A stretch of 25,555 nucleotides of DNA from Chrysochromulina tobinii (Eukaryota > Haptophyta > Prymnesiales > Chrysochromulinaceae), in NCBI GenBank assembly GCA_001275005.1, contig JWZX01002133.1:1-25555 (forward strand), given 5' to 3'. Below the pieces are notes generated by a model. The model did not search any database, was not told where the DNA came from, and saw only the letters and a program-made list of their open reading frames with translations. Both the position numbers and the translations under genes were made by a program. Numbering within the stretch: position 1 is the stretch's first letter; every line of letters begins with the position of its first letter. Positions 13,183-21,543 of this stretch are shown one piece after another.

Positions 13183-16100
13183 ATGGCTGCCGGCAAGTCG
13201 CATCTGGAGATCTTCAAGGATGCGCTCCAGGACCCTGAGGTCCCCGCAGACCCCATACTCACCCTGGAGGCCCCGTCGGTCATGCTGCGCATCCGCTGGG
13301 TCGAGCAGATGCCGTGGATCGCGCTGAGCATCGGTGTCGAGGCAACGCGCAAGGAGCTCGTGCCCTTCCTGACGAGCAAGGTGACGGAGACCTTCAACTC
13401 TGACGCCTTCGTCGAGGGCCTCGAGGACGAGGTGCTCACGCACCTCGCCGTCGTGCTCGGCGACTTTGCGGACTATGTGGGCGGCCCGAGCGAGGCGTGG
13501 TGCCTGCTCGAGCCGCTCTTTGCGCTGTGCAACACGGACGAGACGCTGGTGCGCGAGGCGGCGGTCAAGTCGATCATCCAGCTGAGCGAGAAGATCGCGC
13601 TCGAGCCCAAGGGGCCCGAGCTCCTCTTCAAGCATATGGTCAAGTCGACACTCGACTTGTTCGACGACACCGTGGCGCCGCGCCAGGCGGGCTGGTTCTC
13701 GTCGCGCGTCTCCGCGTACGGGCTGGTGGCGACGGCGTACAAGGCGTGCGCCGCCTCGGCCGAGAAGGGTGTCACCGCTACCATCGAGGCGCCCGTCTAC
13801 GCCAAGGACGATTGCAAGGCGCCCTGGACACCAGACACGACGATGGAGCAGATCATCGGCCTGTTCACCGCGTCGGATCAGCGCGCCGAGCCGATGGTCA
13901 GGCGAGCGATTGCGGGGAACATCGAGGCGTTTGCGAGCGCGATCGGCCCCGAGAAGACGCGCACCGCCCTCGTCCCTCTCTGGATGACTCTCGTCGGCTA
14001 TGCGTCGGAAGTCGACACGTCGATCAGGGTCAAGGCGCTCCAATGCTCAAAGGCGATCTTTCAGGTGACCGCCTTTCGCGAGAGTGACCTCGGCACCGGG
14101 AGCAAGAACCCGACCCAGACGTATCTCGATTGCGCCGCCGACGCCAAAAGCTGGCGCGTGCGCGTCGCGGTCGCTGAGTCCCTAGCAGACGTCGCGATGG
14201 CCACGGGGATTGGCAAGAGGATGCCGCCCCCCGACCCGTCTTACCCGCCCACTCCGGCGGATGAGAAGCTGCTGCAAGAGACCTTCCTCTCCTTGCTCAA
14301 CGACAGCGAGGCCGAGGTGAAGCACGCGTCCGCTAAGTGCGCTGCCGCCGCCGCTTTCGTGCTTGGCGAGACGTACGCGGTCTCCGAGCTCGTCGACCCG
14401 CTCATCAAGCAGGCGCGCCCTCGCTTGGTGGCCCTTGATGACCATTTCTGACGAGTCTGAGCTCACATCTCCCTTGATGGCCATTTCTGACGAGTCTGAG
14501 CTCACATCTCCCTTGATGGCCATTTCTGACGAGTCCGAGCTCACATCTCCCATCACGCAGGTCTTGGGGGACGACCTCTCCGCGGACCGGCGTGTGGAGC
14601 TCGCCGACGTGCTGCTTGAGATGAGCGTGCCGCTCGGCGTCGAGAACGCGACCAAGACGTTCATCGGCGCTCGAGAAGGCCTCGAGGGGTCCTTGCTTGA
14701 GAAGCTCCTCTATGATCCCTCGTCCAATGTGCGCCTCATCGTGTTCCGGAAGCTGCCGGTGATGCTTTCGGCGCTGATGCCCGGGACCGAGGTGCCGCCG
14801 GCGATCAAGACAGGTGTGCACGAACAGCCATCACCGTGTCGACCTGGCTGCTTGCTTACCAGCGCTCACCACGGCGCCCTCCTCCGTCCCTCCCGTTCAC
14901 ACCCCCGTCCCTCCCATTCACAGTGTGCGAGCTCATCAATCGGCTCCTCAAGGACCCCAACTGGCGCGTGCGCCACGCCTCGCTCTCGATGCTGCCCTTC
15001 CTCGCTTTCATCCTCAAGACGCCCGACAAGTTCGCTGAGGCCCTCCCCGCGCTGCAATGGGGCGCCGTGCTGGGCGACTCCATCTCGATGGTGCGCAGCG
15101 AGATGGTCCAGGTCGCGCTGCAGATCGCGTCGCTGCCCGGCTTCCTTCACACCGGCTGGACTGTGAAGAGCCTGTACGCGCAGTGCGTCGAGAAGGGCCT
15201 CTTCACGTCCAAGGACTACCACCACCGCTCGGCGCTGCTCAAGCTGCTCGTCGCGCGCGATCCATGGGACGCGAGTGTCACGTACGCGCTTTCCCCACAG
15301 GGCACCGCCCACGCCCAGCATGCGCGTGCTCACCACGGCGCCCGTGCCCAGCATGCGCGTGCTCACCACGGCGCCCGCCCCCTCGCCCCCCCTCCCCCCC
15401 CAGGTACCCGATGCCCGTCGAGAAGGATTCGAAGGCGTCCTTTTGCGCGCTGCTCGACGAGGTGCTGCAGGCCGAATGGAACGAGGGCGTCGTCGAGTTC
15501 AAGGCTGTGGGGAAGAGCCTGCCAGCGGGCGGCAAGGCAGCGGGCTCCGGCGCGGCGTCCTCTTCCGAGGGCGGCGGGCTGCTGCCCCTCTCTGCGAATG
15601 GGATGGCCGAGAAGATTGCACTCGCCATCAGCGCCTCGCCTGACGCTGGCGCCGAGCTGGTCAAGGTGGACACGAAGGCGGCCGGCCTCGACCTAACGGC
15701 CTATTATTGGGAGCATGGGGAGTACCTCAAGGCGGGCAAGGTATTGCATGCACGAGTGCCCCACTGATTGCCTCTGATTGCCTATTATTGGGAGCGTGGG
15801 GAGTACCTCAAGGCGGGCAAGGTATTGCATGCACGAGTGCCCCACTGATTGCCACTCCTGATTGCCTCTCCTGATTGCCACTCCTGATTGCCAACTCCTG
15901 ATTGCAACTCCTGATTGCCACTCCTGATTGCCGCGGGTTCGTCATGGTCACGGTTTCGTCACTCCCGATTTGGCAGGCGGGCAGCGAGCAGTTCTACCGG
16001 CCGCACGGCCTCGTCGAGAGCAAGTTGCTCCCGATGGCCATCGAGATGCTCACTGATAAGGTGCCCCATCTCGTACTCCATGCCTCCCTGATGGCCTTCT

Positions 16101-16676
16101 GATGAGCTCCCTAATTGCCTCCTTCATGAGATGCTCTCTGATAAAGTGCCCAATCTCATGCTCCAAGTTGGACCCCGCCCTGCATGCAAGTGCTCACCAC
16201 GGCGCCCTGCCCTCTTCCCCACAGGTACCCAATCTCGTACTCCAGGCGGCCAAGGCCCTCGGCCAGGTGGGCGCGTTGCCCCACTATGCCAAGGCGAAGG
16301 AGCCGATCAAGACGGCGCTGCGTGCCAAGCTGCCCGATCTGCGCACGGGAGGTACGGAGATTTACCCGAGATTTCCTATTGACGAACCCCCCCGCGTGCC
16401 AAGCTGCCCGATCTGCGCACGGGAGGTACAGAGACCGATCTGGACGTGGCGGTGGACATCGAGCATGCAAGTGCTCACCACGGCGCCCTCCCCTTCCCTC
16501 TCCCCACAGGTACGGAGAGCGATCTGGATGTGGCGGTGGAGATCGCCACGGCGCTCGTGGCGCTCGGGGAGGTGCGCTCCTCCGATCCGAAGCTCGAGGC
16601 GGCGCTCACCTACCTGGAGGAGACGCACTCGCTCGCCCTCAAAAAGGAAGACGCGAAGGCTGAGGCGCCTTCCTAA
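13183..16676 (+). CDS. PR65-like (PP2A/PP4 A-type) HEAT-repeat phosphatase scaffold, 7 exons
   Basis: Exons 13183-14427, 14561-14813, 14924-15281, 15404-15740, 15977-16060, 16225-16351 and 16510-16676 give 856 residues with consistent phases. The ATG at 13183 has a strong context (GCCGCCATGG). The N-terminal 600 residues follow the PP2A A-subunit pattern: MPWIALSIGVEATRKELVPF, EDEVLTHLAVVLGDFADYVG, TLVREAAVKSIIQLSEKIA, WFSSRVSAYGL, DAKSWRVRVAVAESLADVA, EAEVKHASAKCAAAA and LKDPNWRVRHASLSMLPFLA. Such solenoids hold the catalytic and regulatory subunits of PP2A or PP4 together. The length exceeds the usual 590 residues of PR65. A low-complexity stretch (AAGSGAASSSEGGG) and further HEAT-like helices (VPNLVLQAAKALGQVGA) extend the C-terminus, closer to PP4R1-type scaffolds in length. 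PR65 and PP4R1 cannot be separated here without alignment. Confidence 0.85.
14428..14560 (+). repeat. Scaffold gene intron 1: 40 bp x 3 repeat intron
   Basis: Three tandem copies of a unit with GATGRCCATTTCTGACGAGT and CYGAGCTCACATCTCCC. Donor is GTGGCCC after CGCTTG and acceptor CATCACGCAG; phase 0, 133 bp. Removal joins ARPRL to VLGDDLSADRRVEL; the unspliced frame stops within the first unit. Confidence 0.8.
14814..14923 (+). mobile_element. Scaffold gene intron 2: introner-like element (type A), diverged
   Basis: A 110 bp phase 1 intron with the shortened core GCGCTCACCACGGCGCC at 14863-14879, then two CCCGTCCCTCCC runs and TTCACAG. The first bases (GTGTGC) match the exon 3 start (TGTGCGAG), a possible short target duplication. 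Confidence 0.75.
15282..15403 (+). mobile_element. Scaffold gene intron 3: introner-like element with doubled core
   Basis: Two tandem copies of the type A core (CAGCATGCGCGTGCTCACCA then CGGCGCCCG) near 15317-15377, followed by a C-rich tract and CCAG. Both exon junctions carry GTAC: AC|GTACGC at the donor and CAG|GTACCC at the acceptor. Phase 2, 122 bp. Confidence 0.85.
15741..15976 (+). repeat. Scaffold gene intron 4: duplicated exon end plus TGATTGCC array
   Basis: The end of exon 4 with its donor (15702-15771) is copied almost exactly at 15783-15852. An array of CTCCTGATTGCCA units follows, and the intron ends GATTTGGCAG. Use of the second donor would include an in-frame TGA, so the first donor is the productive one. 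Phase 0, 236 bp. Confidence 0.85.
16061..16224 (+). mobile_element. Scaffold gene intron 5: introner-like element with a copy of the joined exons
   Basis: The intron holds the type A core (GCATGCAAGTGCTCACCACG at 16183-16202) and CTTCCCCACAG. Upstream of the core, at 16129-16168, lies a copy of the exon 5 end running straight into the exon 6 start (GAGATGCTCTCTGATAAAG then TGCCCAATCTCATGCTCCAA). The donor region 16061-16082 also resembles the exon 6 start (GTGCCCCATCTCGTACTCCA). Three versions of the same junction therefore lie in tandem. Confidence 0.85.
16352..16509 (+). mobile_element. Scaffold gene intron 6: introner-like element with a copy of the joined exons
   Basis: Positions 16394-16463 are a contiguous copy of exon 6 end plus exon 7 start (CGATCTGCGCACGGGAG then GTACAGAGACCGATCTGGAC and onwards), with a few substitutions. 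Directly after it come the core GCATGCAAGTGCTCACCACG and a tract ending CTCTCCCCACAG. Phase 1, 158 bp. The copied junction is intron-free. Confidence 0.88.
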
Positions 16677-16775
16677 TTAGGCAGACGCGAACGCTGAGGC
16701 GCCTTCCTAATTAGGGGGCGACACGTCCTCAAAGAGGATGACGCGAAGGCTGCTGAGTCTGAGTGAGCTCACTGT
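16640..16775 (+). repeat. Tandem copies of the scaffold-gene C-terminal end
   Basis: The last codons and stop (ACGCGAAGGCTGAGGCGCCT then TCCTAATTAGG) are repeated at 16683-16716 with one substitution. A third, diverged copy (CTCAAAGAGGATGACGCGAA then GGCTGCTGAG) follows at 16729-16757 and would encode LKEDDAKAAESE plus a stop, against LKKEDAKAEAPS in the used end. Confidence 0.7.
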
Positions 16776-16914
16776 GGCAGCGTGGCGGCGGCGGCGGCGG
16801 CGACGGAGGCGGAGGCGACGAATGCAGGCGGTGCGGCGGCCGCGGCGGAAGCGGCGGAGGCGCCGATCGCGTGCGCTCACCATGGCGCTCACCGCCGACG
16901 GCGATGGTGGCAAA

Positions 16915-17012
16915 AGCAGAGTACCGTGGTGAGCAGAGCGTCGGCTGGCATGCTATGCGCGAGCGCCGTGGTGAGCACGTGCATGCAGGGCACTAGCGCC
17001 GTGGTGAGCAGA
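16915..17012 (-). mobile_element. Antisense fragments of the type A core outside a gene
   Basis: GCGCCGTGGTGAGCACGTGC followed by ATGCAGGGC (about 16963-16991) is the type A core in reverse orientation. Two shorter pieces (CCGTGGTGAGCAGAGCGTCG and a second copy with the same flank) lie at about 16923-16943 and 16998-17018. None is in a position to act as an intron of a recognised gene. Confidence 0.65.
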
Positions 17013-17344
17013 GCGTCGGCTGGCACTCCGGCTGTGAACGTTCACACGTCGGCTGGCACTCCGGCTGGCACGGAGAGCGGCCGCAGTCGGACTGACTGAC
17101 GACAGACCATAAAAACCAATCCATACAGCGGGCCGGGGGTGTTCATGTGGTCATACGGCTTTTATGTGATCTTGAGTGGGTGCGGCGCGTTCCCTCCAGA
17201 GACAGCGCGAGACCGGTCGTGTTTCGCTGTGTACACCCTTTCGGGAAGTCTTGTGTGGTGGCGCGCGCCCCCGCGGAGCGCGGCTCTGAAACTTGAATCT
17301 GTTGACATATGACAACCAGCCGGATCAGATCCGGATTCTGGTGA

Positions 17345-17370
17345 CTGTCCGGCGCCACTGCGCCGGACAG
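17345..17370. repeat. Perfect 11 bp hairpin with a 4-base loop
   Basis: CTGTCCGGCGC (17345-17355) pairs perfectly with GCGCCGGACAG (17360-17370) around CACT. It lies about 370 bp beyond the stop codon of the SHRWE gene. A 3'-end processing or termination structure or a transposon relic are possible; the sequence does not decide. Confidence 0.6.
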
Positions 17371-17655
17371 CTTGAGCACCGTCACGTATCGCGTATATAT
17401 TTTATTCGATACGTACGGTGCGTGGTTGTACATGCGACCCATGTGCCATGACTCCTCCGCCAGAGTGGTGCCCCTTCCGGCATGTTCAACTGATTCAAGG
17501 CGGAAGCGCTCCCCTCCCACCAGAGCGCCCGCCTGCCTCTACTGCCGTTGGCGCAGCCTCCATGCGCACCTCACACCCTCGAAGCGTCGTGTTGGGCTGT
17601 GCCAATAGCGCCGTCTTGAGCACCATCCGCAGCACTCACTCAAAGTGCGTACGCA

Positions 17656-17685
17656 TGCATCATTGATCACACTATGCATGATGCA
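17656..17685. repeat. TGCATCAT / ATGATGCA inverted repeat
   Basis: Two 8 bp arms (17656-17663 and 17678-17685) lie 14 bases apart, about 50 bp beyond the stop codon of the SHRWE gene. A 3' untranslated hairpin is possible. Confidence 0.4.
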
Positions 17686-17736
17686 AGTCGCTGTCGTCGA
17701 CCTTGGAAGCGAAAAGGGAAGCGCGCGCAGAGCTGA

Positions 17737-20298
17737 TCACCCCTCAAGCACGCCGGCCGCTCGCAGATCTCTATCGTGGCACTTCTCTGTCTGCCCCGAG
17801 CCAAGCGTTTCGATCTCCACGGTGTAGAGCGCCTCCTCTGCATCGTATGCGTTCACATAGGCGAGAGTCTCGTCTCCGTTGCTGCGCTTCAAGAACACGC
17901 AGCTGCCGATGGCGTAGCGCTTCTCATGGGCGGGCACGGGGTTGGGGGCCGCCGTTGCGACCGCGGGTTTAGGTTCCCAGCTTTTGAAACGTCTCAACGA
18001 CGTGCCTATCGATCTCCAGAATCTTGGGCAACATGGTCTCCTTGTCCTTTGCATTGGTGACGTTCACGTCCGGACTCTTGAGGATACGATACATTTCGTA
18101 GGGCGTCTTTTTGGAGACCAGATCTACAAGGCCCTTGGCTGTCGTCTCGGATCTCCAGGATCTTGAGGCAACATGGTCTTCTCAGGTTTAGGTTCCCAGC
18201 TATGAAACGTCTCAATGACCTTGTCGTTGGTCTTCTGGATGATGGGCAACATGATCTCCTTGTCCTTTGCATTGGTGACGTTCACGTCCGGCTTCTCGAG
18301 GATACGATACATTTCATCGGGCGTCTTTGTGGACACCTTGTCGACGAGGCCCTTGGCATCATACTCGTCGGTAGCGTTGTGGATGCATTCGATCGTGTAG
18401 CGACGCTCAGCCTCCGTTGCGGGGCGGAGCCCCTCGGGCGTGACCGTCTGCATCGAGCACCATGCCTCGAAGAGCGTCCAGAACCTGGACGCGTACGACC
18501 CATCGATGAGAATGAGGACGTGCGCGGTCAGGTTGAGGTCGGTGATGGCGGAGAGCATCAGCTGGAACTCGGCCTTCTCCATGGGAGTCCGATCGTCGAT
18601 GCCATAGTTGCTTTGGGGCATCGATGAATAGTCGAACCAGACCCACTTGATGTCTGGGTGCGCTTCCAGATACATCTTGATGGCCTCGAGCTGCACGCCG
18701 TCGACATCAGGCCGAGAAGGCTCTTCCCAGCGATGGCTCACGAAGAGGATGTGATTGATGATGCCCACGCCGTGAAACGCGTCGCCCAGAGGGATTCGGA
18801 TCTTTTTCAGGTGTCCAACGTTGCGCAGGGTCTGCATGGGAGGCAAAGATCGGGTCCTGCAGTCAAGCACAACTTTTCTAGGGATGAAGTAGAAGAAGGG
18901 TGCGTCGTCGGCCCAGCGCTCATCGCTGTGCCATCGGAGCTCTTCGATGGCCTGCTCCACCTTCTTCGGGGCGGCCTGGTCCTTTCTGATGGCCTGCTCC
19001 ACCTGCATTCGATGGCGAAATTGCCTGCAGCAACCACAGAGAAAGTGACAGAGAAAGTGACAAAGAGTGGCGAGAAACGCCACGCAGAAATAGTCCCAGT
19101 ATTCGTTGCCCCCCCTTGGATCGCGTGCGGGCGCCCTTGACGATCTTGCCGCCCCCGGCTGCGGCGGGGGTTTGGATGCAGGGGGTTTCCCCGTATGACT
19201 CTCGCGCTCCATGACCAAGGGTGCGACCGGCGGCTGCAACGGTGGCGGCTGCGGTGCTGGCGCCTTTGGTGTTCGAGCCGCATCCGCATGGTTGTCGTCC
19301 TCTCGCAGTTCTGCCTCGTGCGACTCTGGGATCACGCTGTGCATGCCGCTCATCATCTCCCGGACGTGCTCGTCGGTCTTGCCGACGATCGGCAGCATCG
19401 TCACCTTGTCCTTCTTGTTGGTCACCGCCACGTCGGGCGACGCGAGGAACTTGGACATCTCCGCCGGCGTCTTGGTCGACATCTCCAGCAGGGCCTCTCG
19501 GTCCTTGTGCGTCGCGTTGTGGATGCACACGACGGTGACACGCGACTCTCCCGCCCTTGCCGGGCGCACGCCCTGCGGCGTCACCTGCTGCATCGCGCAC
19601 CAGCCCTCCATCGTCGTCCAGAACCGCGAGCGGTACATGGTGTCGAGCAGGATGAGCACCTTGGCCGTCAGGTAGAGGTCGGCGATCGATTTGAGCATGA
19701 GGTCGAACTCGGCCTTCTCCGCGGGCGTGCGGTCGTCCTGATCCTGCAGGCAGCCGCTCGAGCGTTGTGGCATGCACGAGTAGTCGAACCAGACGTACTG
19801 GATCTCAGGGTGGGCCTGCAGGTGCGCCTTGATCGCCGCCAGCTGCGCGCCGGTCTCGTCGGGTGTCGCGGGGTCTTCCCACCTGTGGCTGACGAAGAGG
19901 ACGTTCTTGATCAGCCCCTTGCCCTGGAAGGCGTCGTTCAGGTCGATGAGCACCTTCACGAGCAGCTTCGAGTCGCGCATCTCCTGCATACGCTGCAGCT
20001 GCTTGGCGGTCAGATCCAGCACGGCGGCGCGGGTCAAAAAGTAGAAGCCGGGCTTGAGCGGGTCCCACGCCGTCTCTTCGGCCTTGAATTCATTGAATCT
20101 CTCCTCATCCCATCGCGGGTCATCGATGAGCGTGGCGTCCCTGAAGATCTCGCTGGGAGACGTCATCCGCATCTGAGATGATGAGGCCGAGGGCTTGGGT
20201 CCGAACCAGCCATCCAGCTGGGCGCGTGCAGAATCGACGAGGCTCGAGATCGGATTGGCCTGGCCTTCGTCCGGGTTGAGCGGCGCAAGTTCTTCCAT
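17737..20298 (-). CDS. Membrane protein with two SHRWE (TIR/HET-like) domains and a C-terminal SH3/Tudor-like domain
   Basis: The long frame opens at a TTG at 20421, but the first ATG is at 20298 (context GGCATGG). Proposed exons 20298-18128 and 17980-17737 give 804 residues. Two homologous blocks each contain LFVSHRWE (first SHRWE at 137-141, second at 521-525), VWFDYSCMPQ or VWFDYSSMPQ, a helix AEKAEFDLML and FWTTMEGWCAM or FWTLFEAWCSM. This order recalls TIR-like and heterokaryon-incompatibility folds (compare the HET WIDAxCINQ motif); enzymatic activity is not established. A proline-rich linker and a Cys-rich hydrophobic segment (YFCVAFLATLCHFLCHFLCG) about residues 398-423 separate them, so the halves may lie around a membrane. 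The tail (RYAIGSCVFLKRSNGDETLA then YVNAYDAEEALYTVEIETLG) looks like a small beta-barrel. Without the intron the first exon ends QPRAL at 18124. Confidence 0.65.
17981..18127 (-). repeat. Predicted intron of the SHRWE gene, a decayed copy of the upstream exon
   Basis: The stretch repeats the preceding exon (about 18190-18360) with roughly 80-90% identity by eye, including KPDVNVTNAKDKE, but with two single-base insertions that break the frame. A GT-AG pair (donor GTAGATC, acceptor CAAAAG) joins PRRQPRAF to WEPKPAVAT in phase 2. A truncated protein or a frameshifted tandem repeat is the alternative. Confidence 0.45.
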
Positions 20299-20514
20299 GC
20301 CAAAGTGTCTCGCGACCCGGAGGTTCCTAGGTTTGGCTCGTGTGAACCCGTTATTTTCCAACGAAAAGCCTGTACCGGTACGTCGCTCACTGTGCTCCAG
20401 GGGAGCGGCGACTTTGGGCAATTACGTGGTTCAATATCAATATCACTCTGCCCCGGCCCGAGCGCACAGCCGCTGCACCGCCAATCATGCAGCCGCCACA
20501 GCTGCTTCGACGGC

Positions 20515-20572
20515 TCGTCAATCAGAGGCAATCAGAGGCAATTAGAGGCAATTAGAGGCCATTAGAGCTCAA
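20515..20572 (-). repeat. CTCTRATTGCC array after the hydroxylase
   Basis: Five to six sense units of CTCTAATTGCC or CTCTGATTGCC begin right at the hydroxylase stop codon. The pattern equals the type B introns, and GTGATT overlapping the stop could act as a donor with CGAAGCAG at 20509-20502 as acceptor. The hydroxylase might therefore have another 3' exon. Confidence 0.5.
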
Positions 20573-21408
20573 ATCACATCGTCGCTCCGCCGCGTCGAGG
20601 GCTCGTGGTTCTCGGCGTCGAGCACGGCGCGCCAGTCGAGCCGCTCATGCGACCAGATGAACTGCTGTGCGACCCACTTGGTTTCGTCAACCGTCGGCTC
20701 CGCCTCATGATAAGCATTGTAGTCCGTCCATCCGCCCGCGGCAGCCGTGCACGCGGGAAAGTGGAGCACGCCCGTGCCCTCGACGGGCGCCACGCTCACG
20801 TCGGCGCCCGAGCCGTGCTCCACCTCAGTCCGTCCGCTGCCCGGGCCGGGTGCCTCGTAGAACGACGTGCCGTGGCTGCCGCCGAGTGCCAGATCATGGT
20901 TGGTCCATCGCCATCGGGTCCGGCCGCCGCGCGCGACCGTGTTGAGGTACACGAAGATGGTGAGCATGCGGTTGCAGCCGCTGATGGGGGCGCCCTTGAC
21001 GCCGTGCTCGACGCGGTGGCGGTCCGCCCACCAGTCGTTCGGATCGGGCTCGGCATCGCGCAGGTCGCCGCGGAAGGCGTCCGTGTGGATGTCAAAGCGC
21101 TCGCCCGGCTCATATCGGCTCACCTTGAGCGGCTGCAAGGCCGAGACGGCCACGCCGGCGAGACGCGCGAACCGAGCTCGCAGCGTCGGCACCTCGTCGT
21201 TGCGCAGCACGCAGCCGGAGCTCGTTCGGCTGCGGCCCGACACGTTGTGAAACGTCTGACGCATCAAATGTGGCTCGGCCTTTGCGCGGAGCCGCCGGCA
21301 TTCATCCGAGGAGAGCAAATTGGGCACGCTCAGGATGTACGGCCGCTCGTGGAGGACCCTCAATCGCAGGCTGGGGTGCGGCGGGATGACGTGAAATGGA
21401 TGGCGCAT
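20569..21408 (-). CDS. Prolyl 4-hydroxylase-like 2-oxoglutarate/Fe(II) dioxygenase
   Basis: A single 279-residue frame from the ATG at 21408. The family hydroxylates prolyl residues using O2 and 2-oxoglutarate. The iron ligands are visible: H108 and D110 in YEPGERFDIHTDAF, and the distal H234 in DYNAYHEAEPTVDETKWVAQ, with K244 as the 2-oxoglutarate-binding lysine. The segment CNRMLTIFVYLNTVARGGRT is the usual core strand pair, and GTGVLHFPACTAAAGG leads to the distal His. The N-terminal part (PYILSVPNLLSSDECRRL) matches the usual start of the P4H fold. No clear signal peptide is present; an upstream exon is possible. The last residues STRRSDDVI may read into an intron, since a type B array starts at the stop. 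It is divergent from the PDZ-like gene, with 135 bp between starts. Confidence 0.87.
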   Translation of the reverse strand: MRHPFHVIPPHPSLRLRVLHERPYILSVPNLLSSDECRRLRAKAEPHLMRQTFHNVSGRSRTSSGCVLRNDEVPTLRARFARLAGVAVSALQPLKVSRYEPGERFDIHTDAFRGDLRDAEPDPNDWWADRHRVEHGVKGAPISGCNRMLTIFVYLNTVARGGRTRWRWTNHDLALGGSHGTSFYEAPGPGSGRTEVEHGSGADVSVAPVEGTGVLHFPACTAAAGGWTDYNAYHEAEPTVDETKWVAQQFIWSHERLDWRAVLDAENHEPSTRRSDDVI

Positions 21409-21543
21409 CGCGAAGGTCCCTCGTGTGAAACGGCTGTGAACCCTTGCGGAACGTTCCGAGACGGCGCCAACTCACAGTTGCAAAGGTCGTTCCTGCGTTG
21501 ATGACGACTCGTGCAATTGTCCTGTGAAGCGAGTGTGGACGAG
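21409..21543. promoter_or_regulatory. Compact bidirectional promoter, hydroxylase / PDZ-like gene
   Basis: 135 bp separate two divergent start codons. No TATA box or other known element is recognised. The arrangement repeats that between LETM1 and the PfkB gene. Confidence 0.45.

Larger units (their letters stand above)
16677..17736. other. Intergenic region between convergent genes
   Basis: No supported gene. It contains decayed copies of the scaffold-gene 3' end (16681-16770), a GGC/GCG-rich stretch (16785-16865), antisense fragments of the type A core (16920-17012), the 12 bp palindrome GTGAACGTTCAC (17034-17045), a perfect hairpin (17345-17370) and a TGCATCAT/ATGATGCA inverted repeat (17656-17685). 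An AT-richer segment (17390-17415) stands out from the GC-rich background. Confidence 0.6.

Noticed and set aside
16738-17099. Arg-rich or Ala-rich small proteins at 16738-17099
   Set aside because: They are translations of a GGC/GCG repeat and of antisense intron cores, with no start context or domain.
19195-20181. Plus-strand frame opposite the SHRWE gene
   Set aside because: His/Arg/Leu-rich antisense shadow; the minus strand has two homologous domains with conserved motifs.
20421-20421. Start of the SHRWE protein at 20421
   Set aside because: The codon is TTG; the first ATG in the frame is at 20298 with a better context.
20605-21501. Plus-strand frame opposite the hydroxylase
   Set aside because: The minus strand has the HxD...H...K iron and 2-oxoglutarate residues; the plus strand shows nothing.
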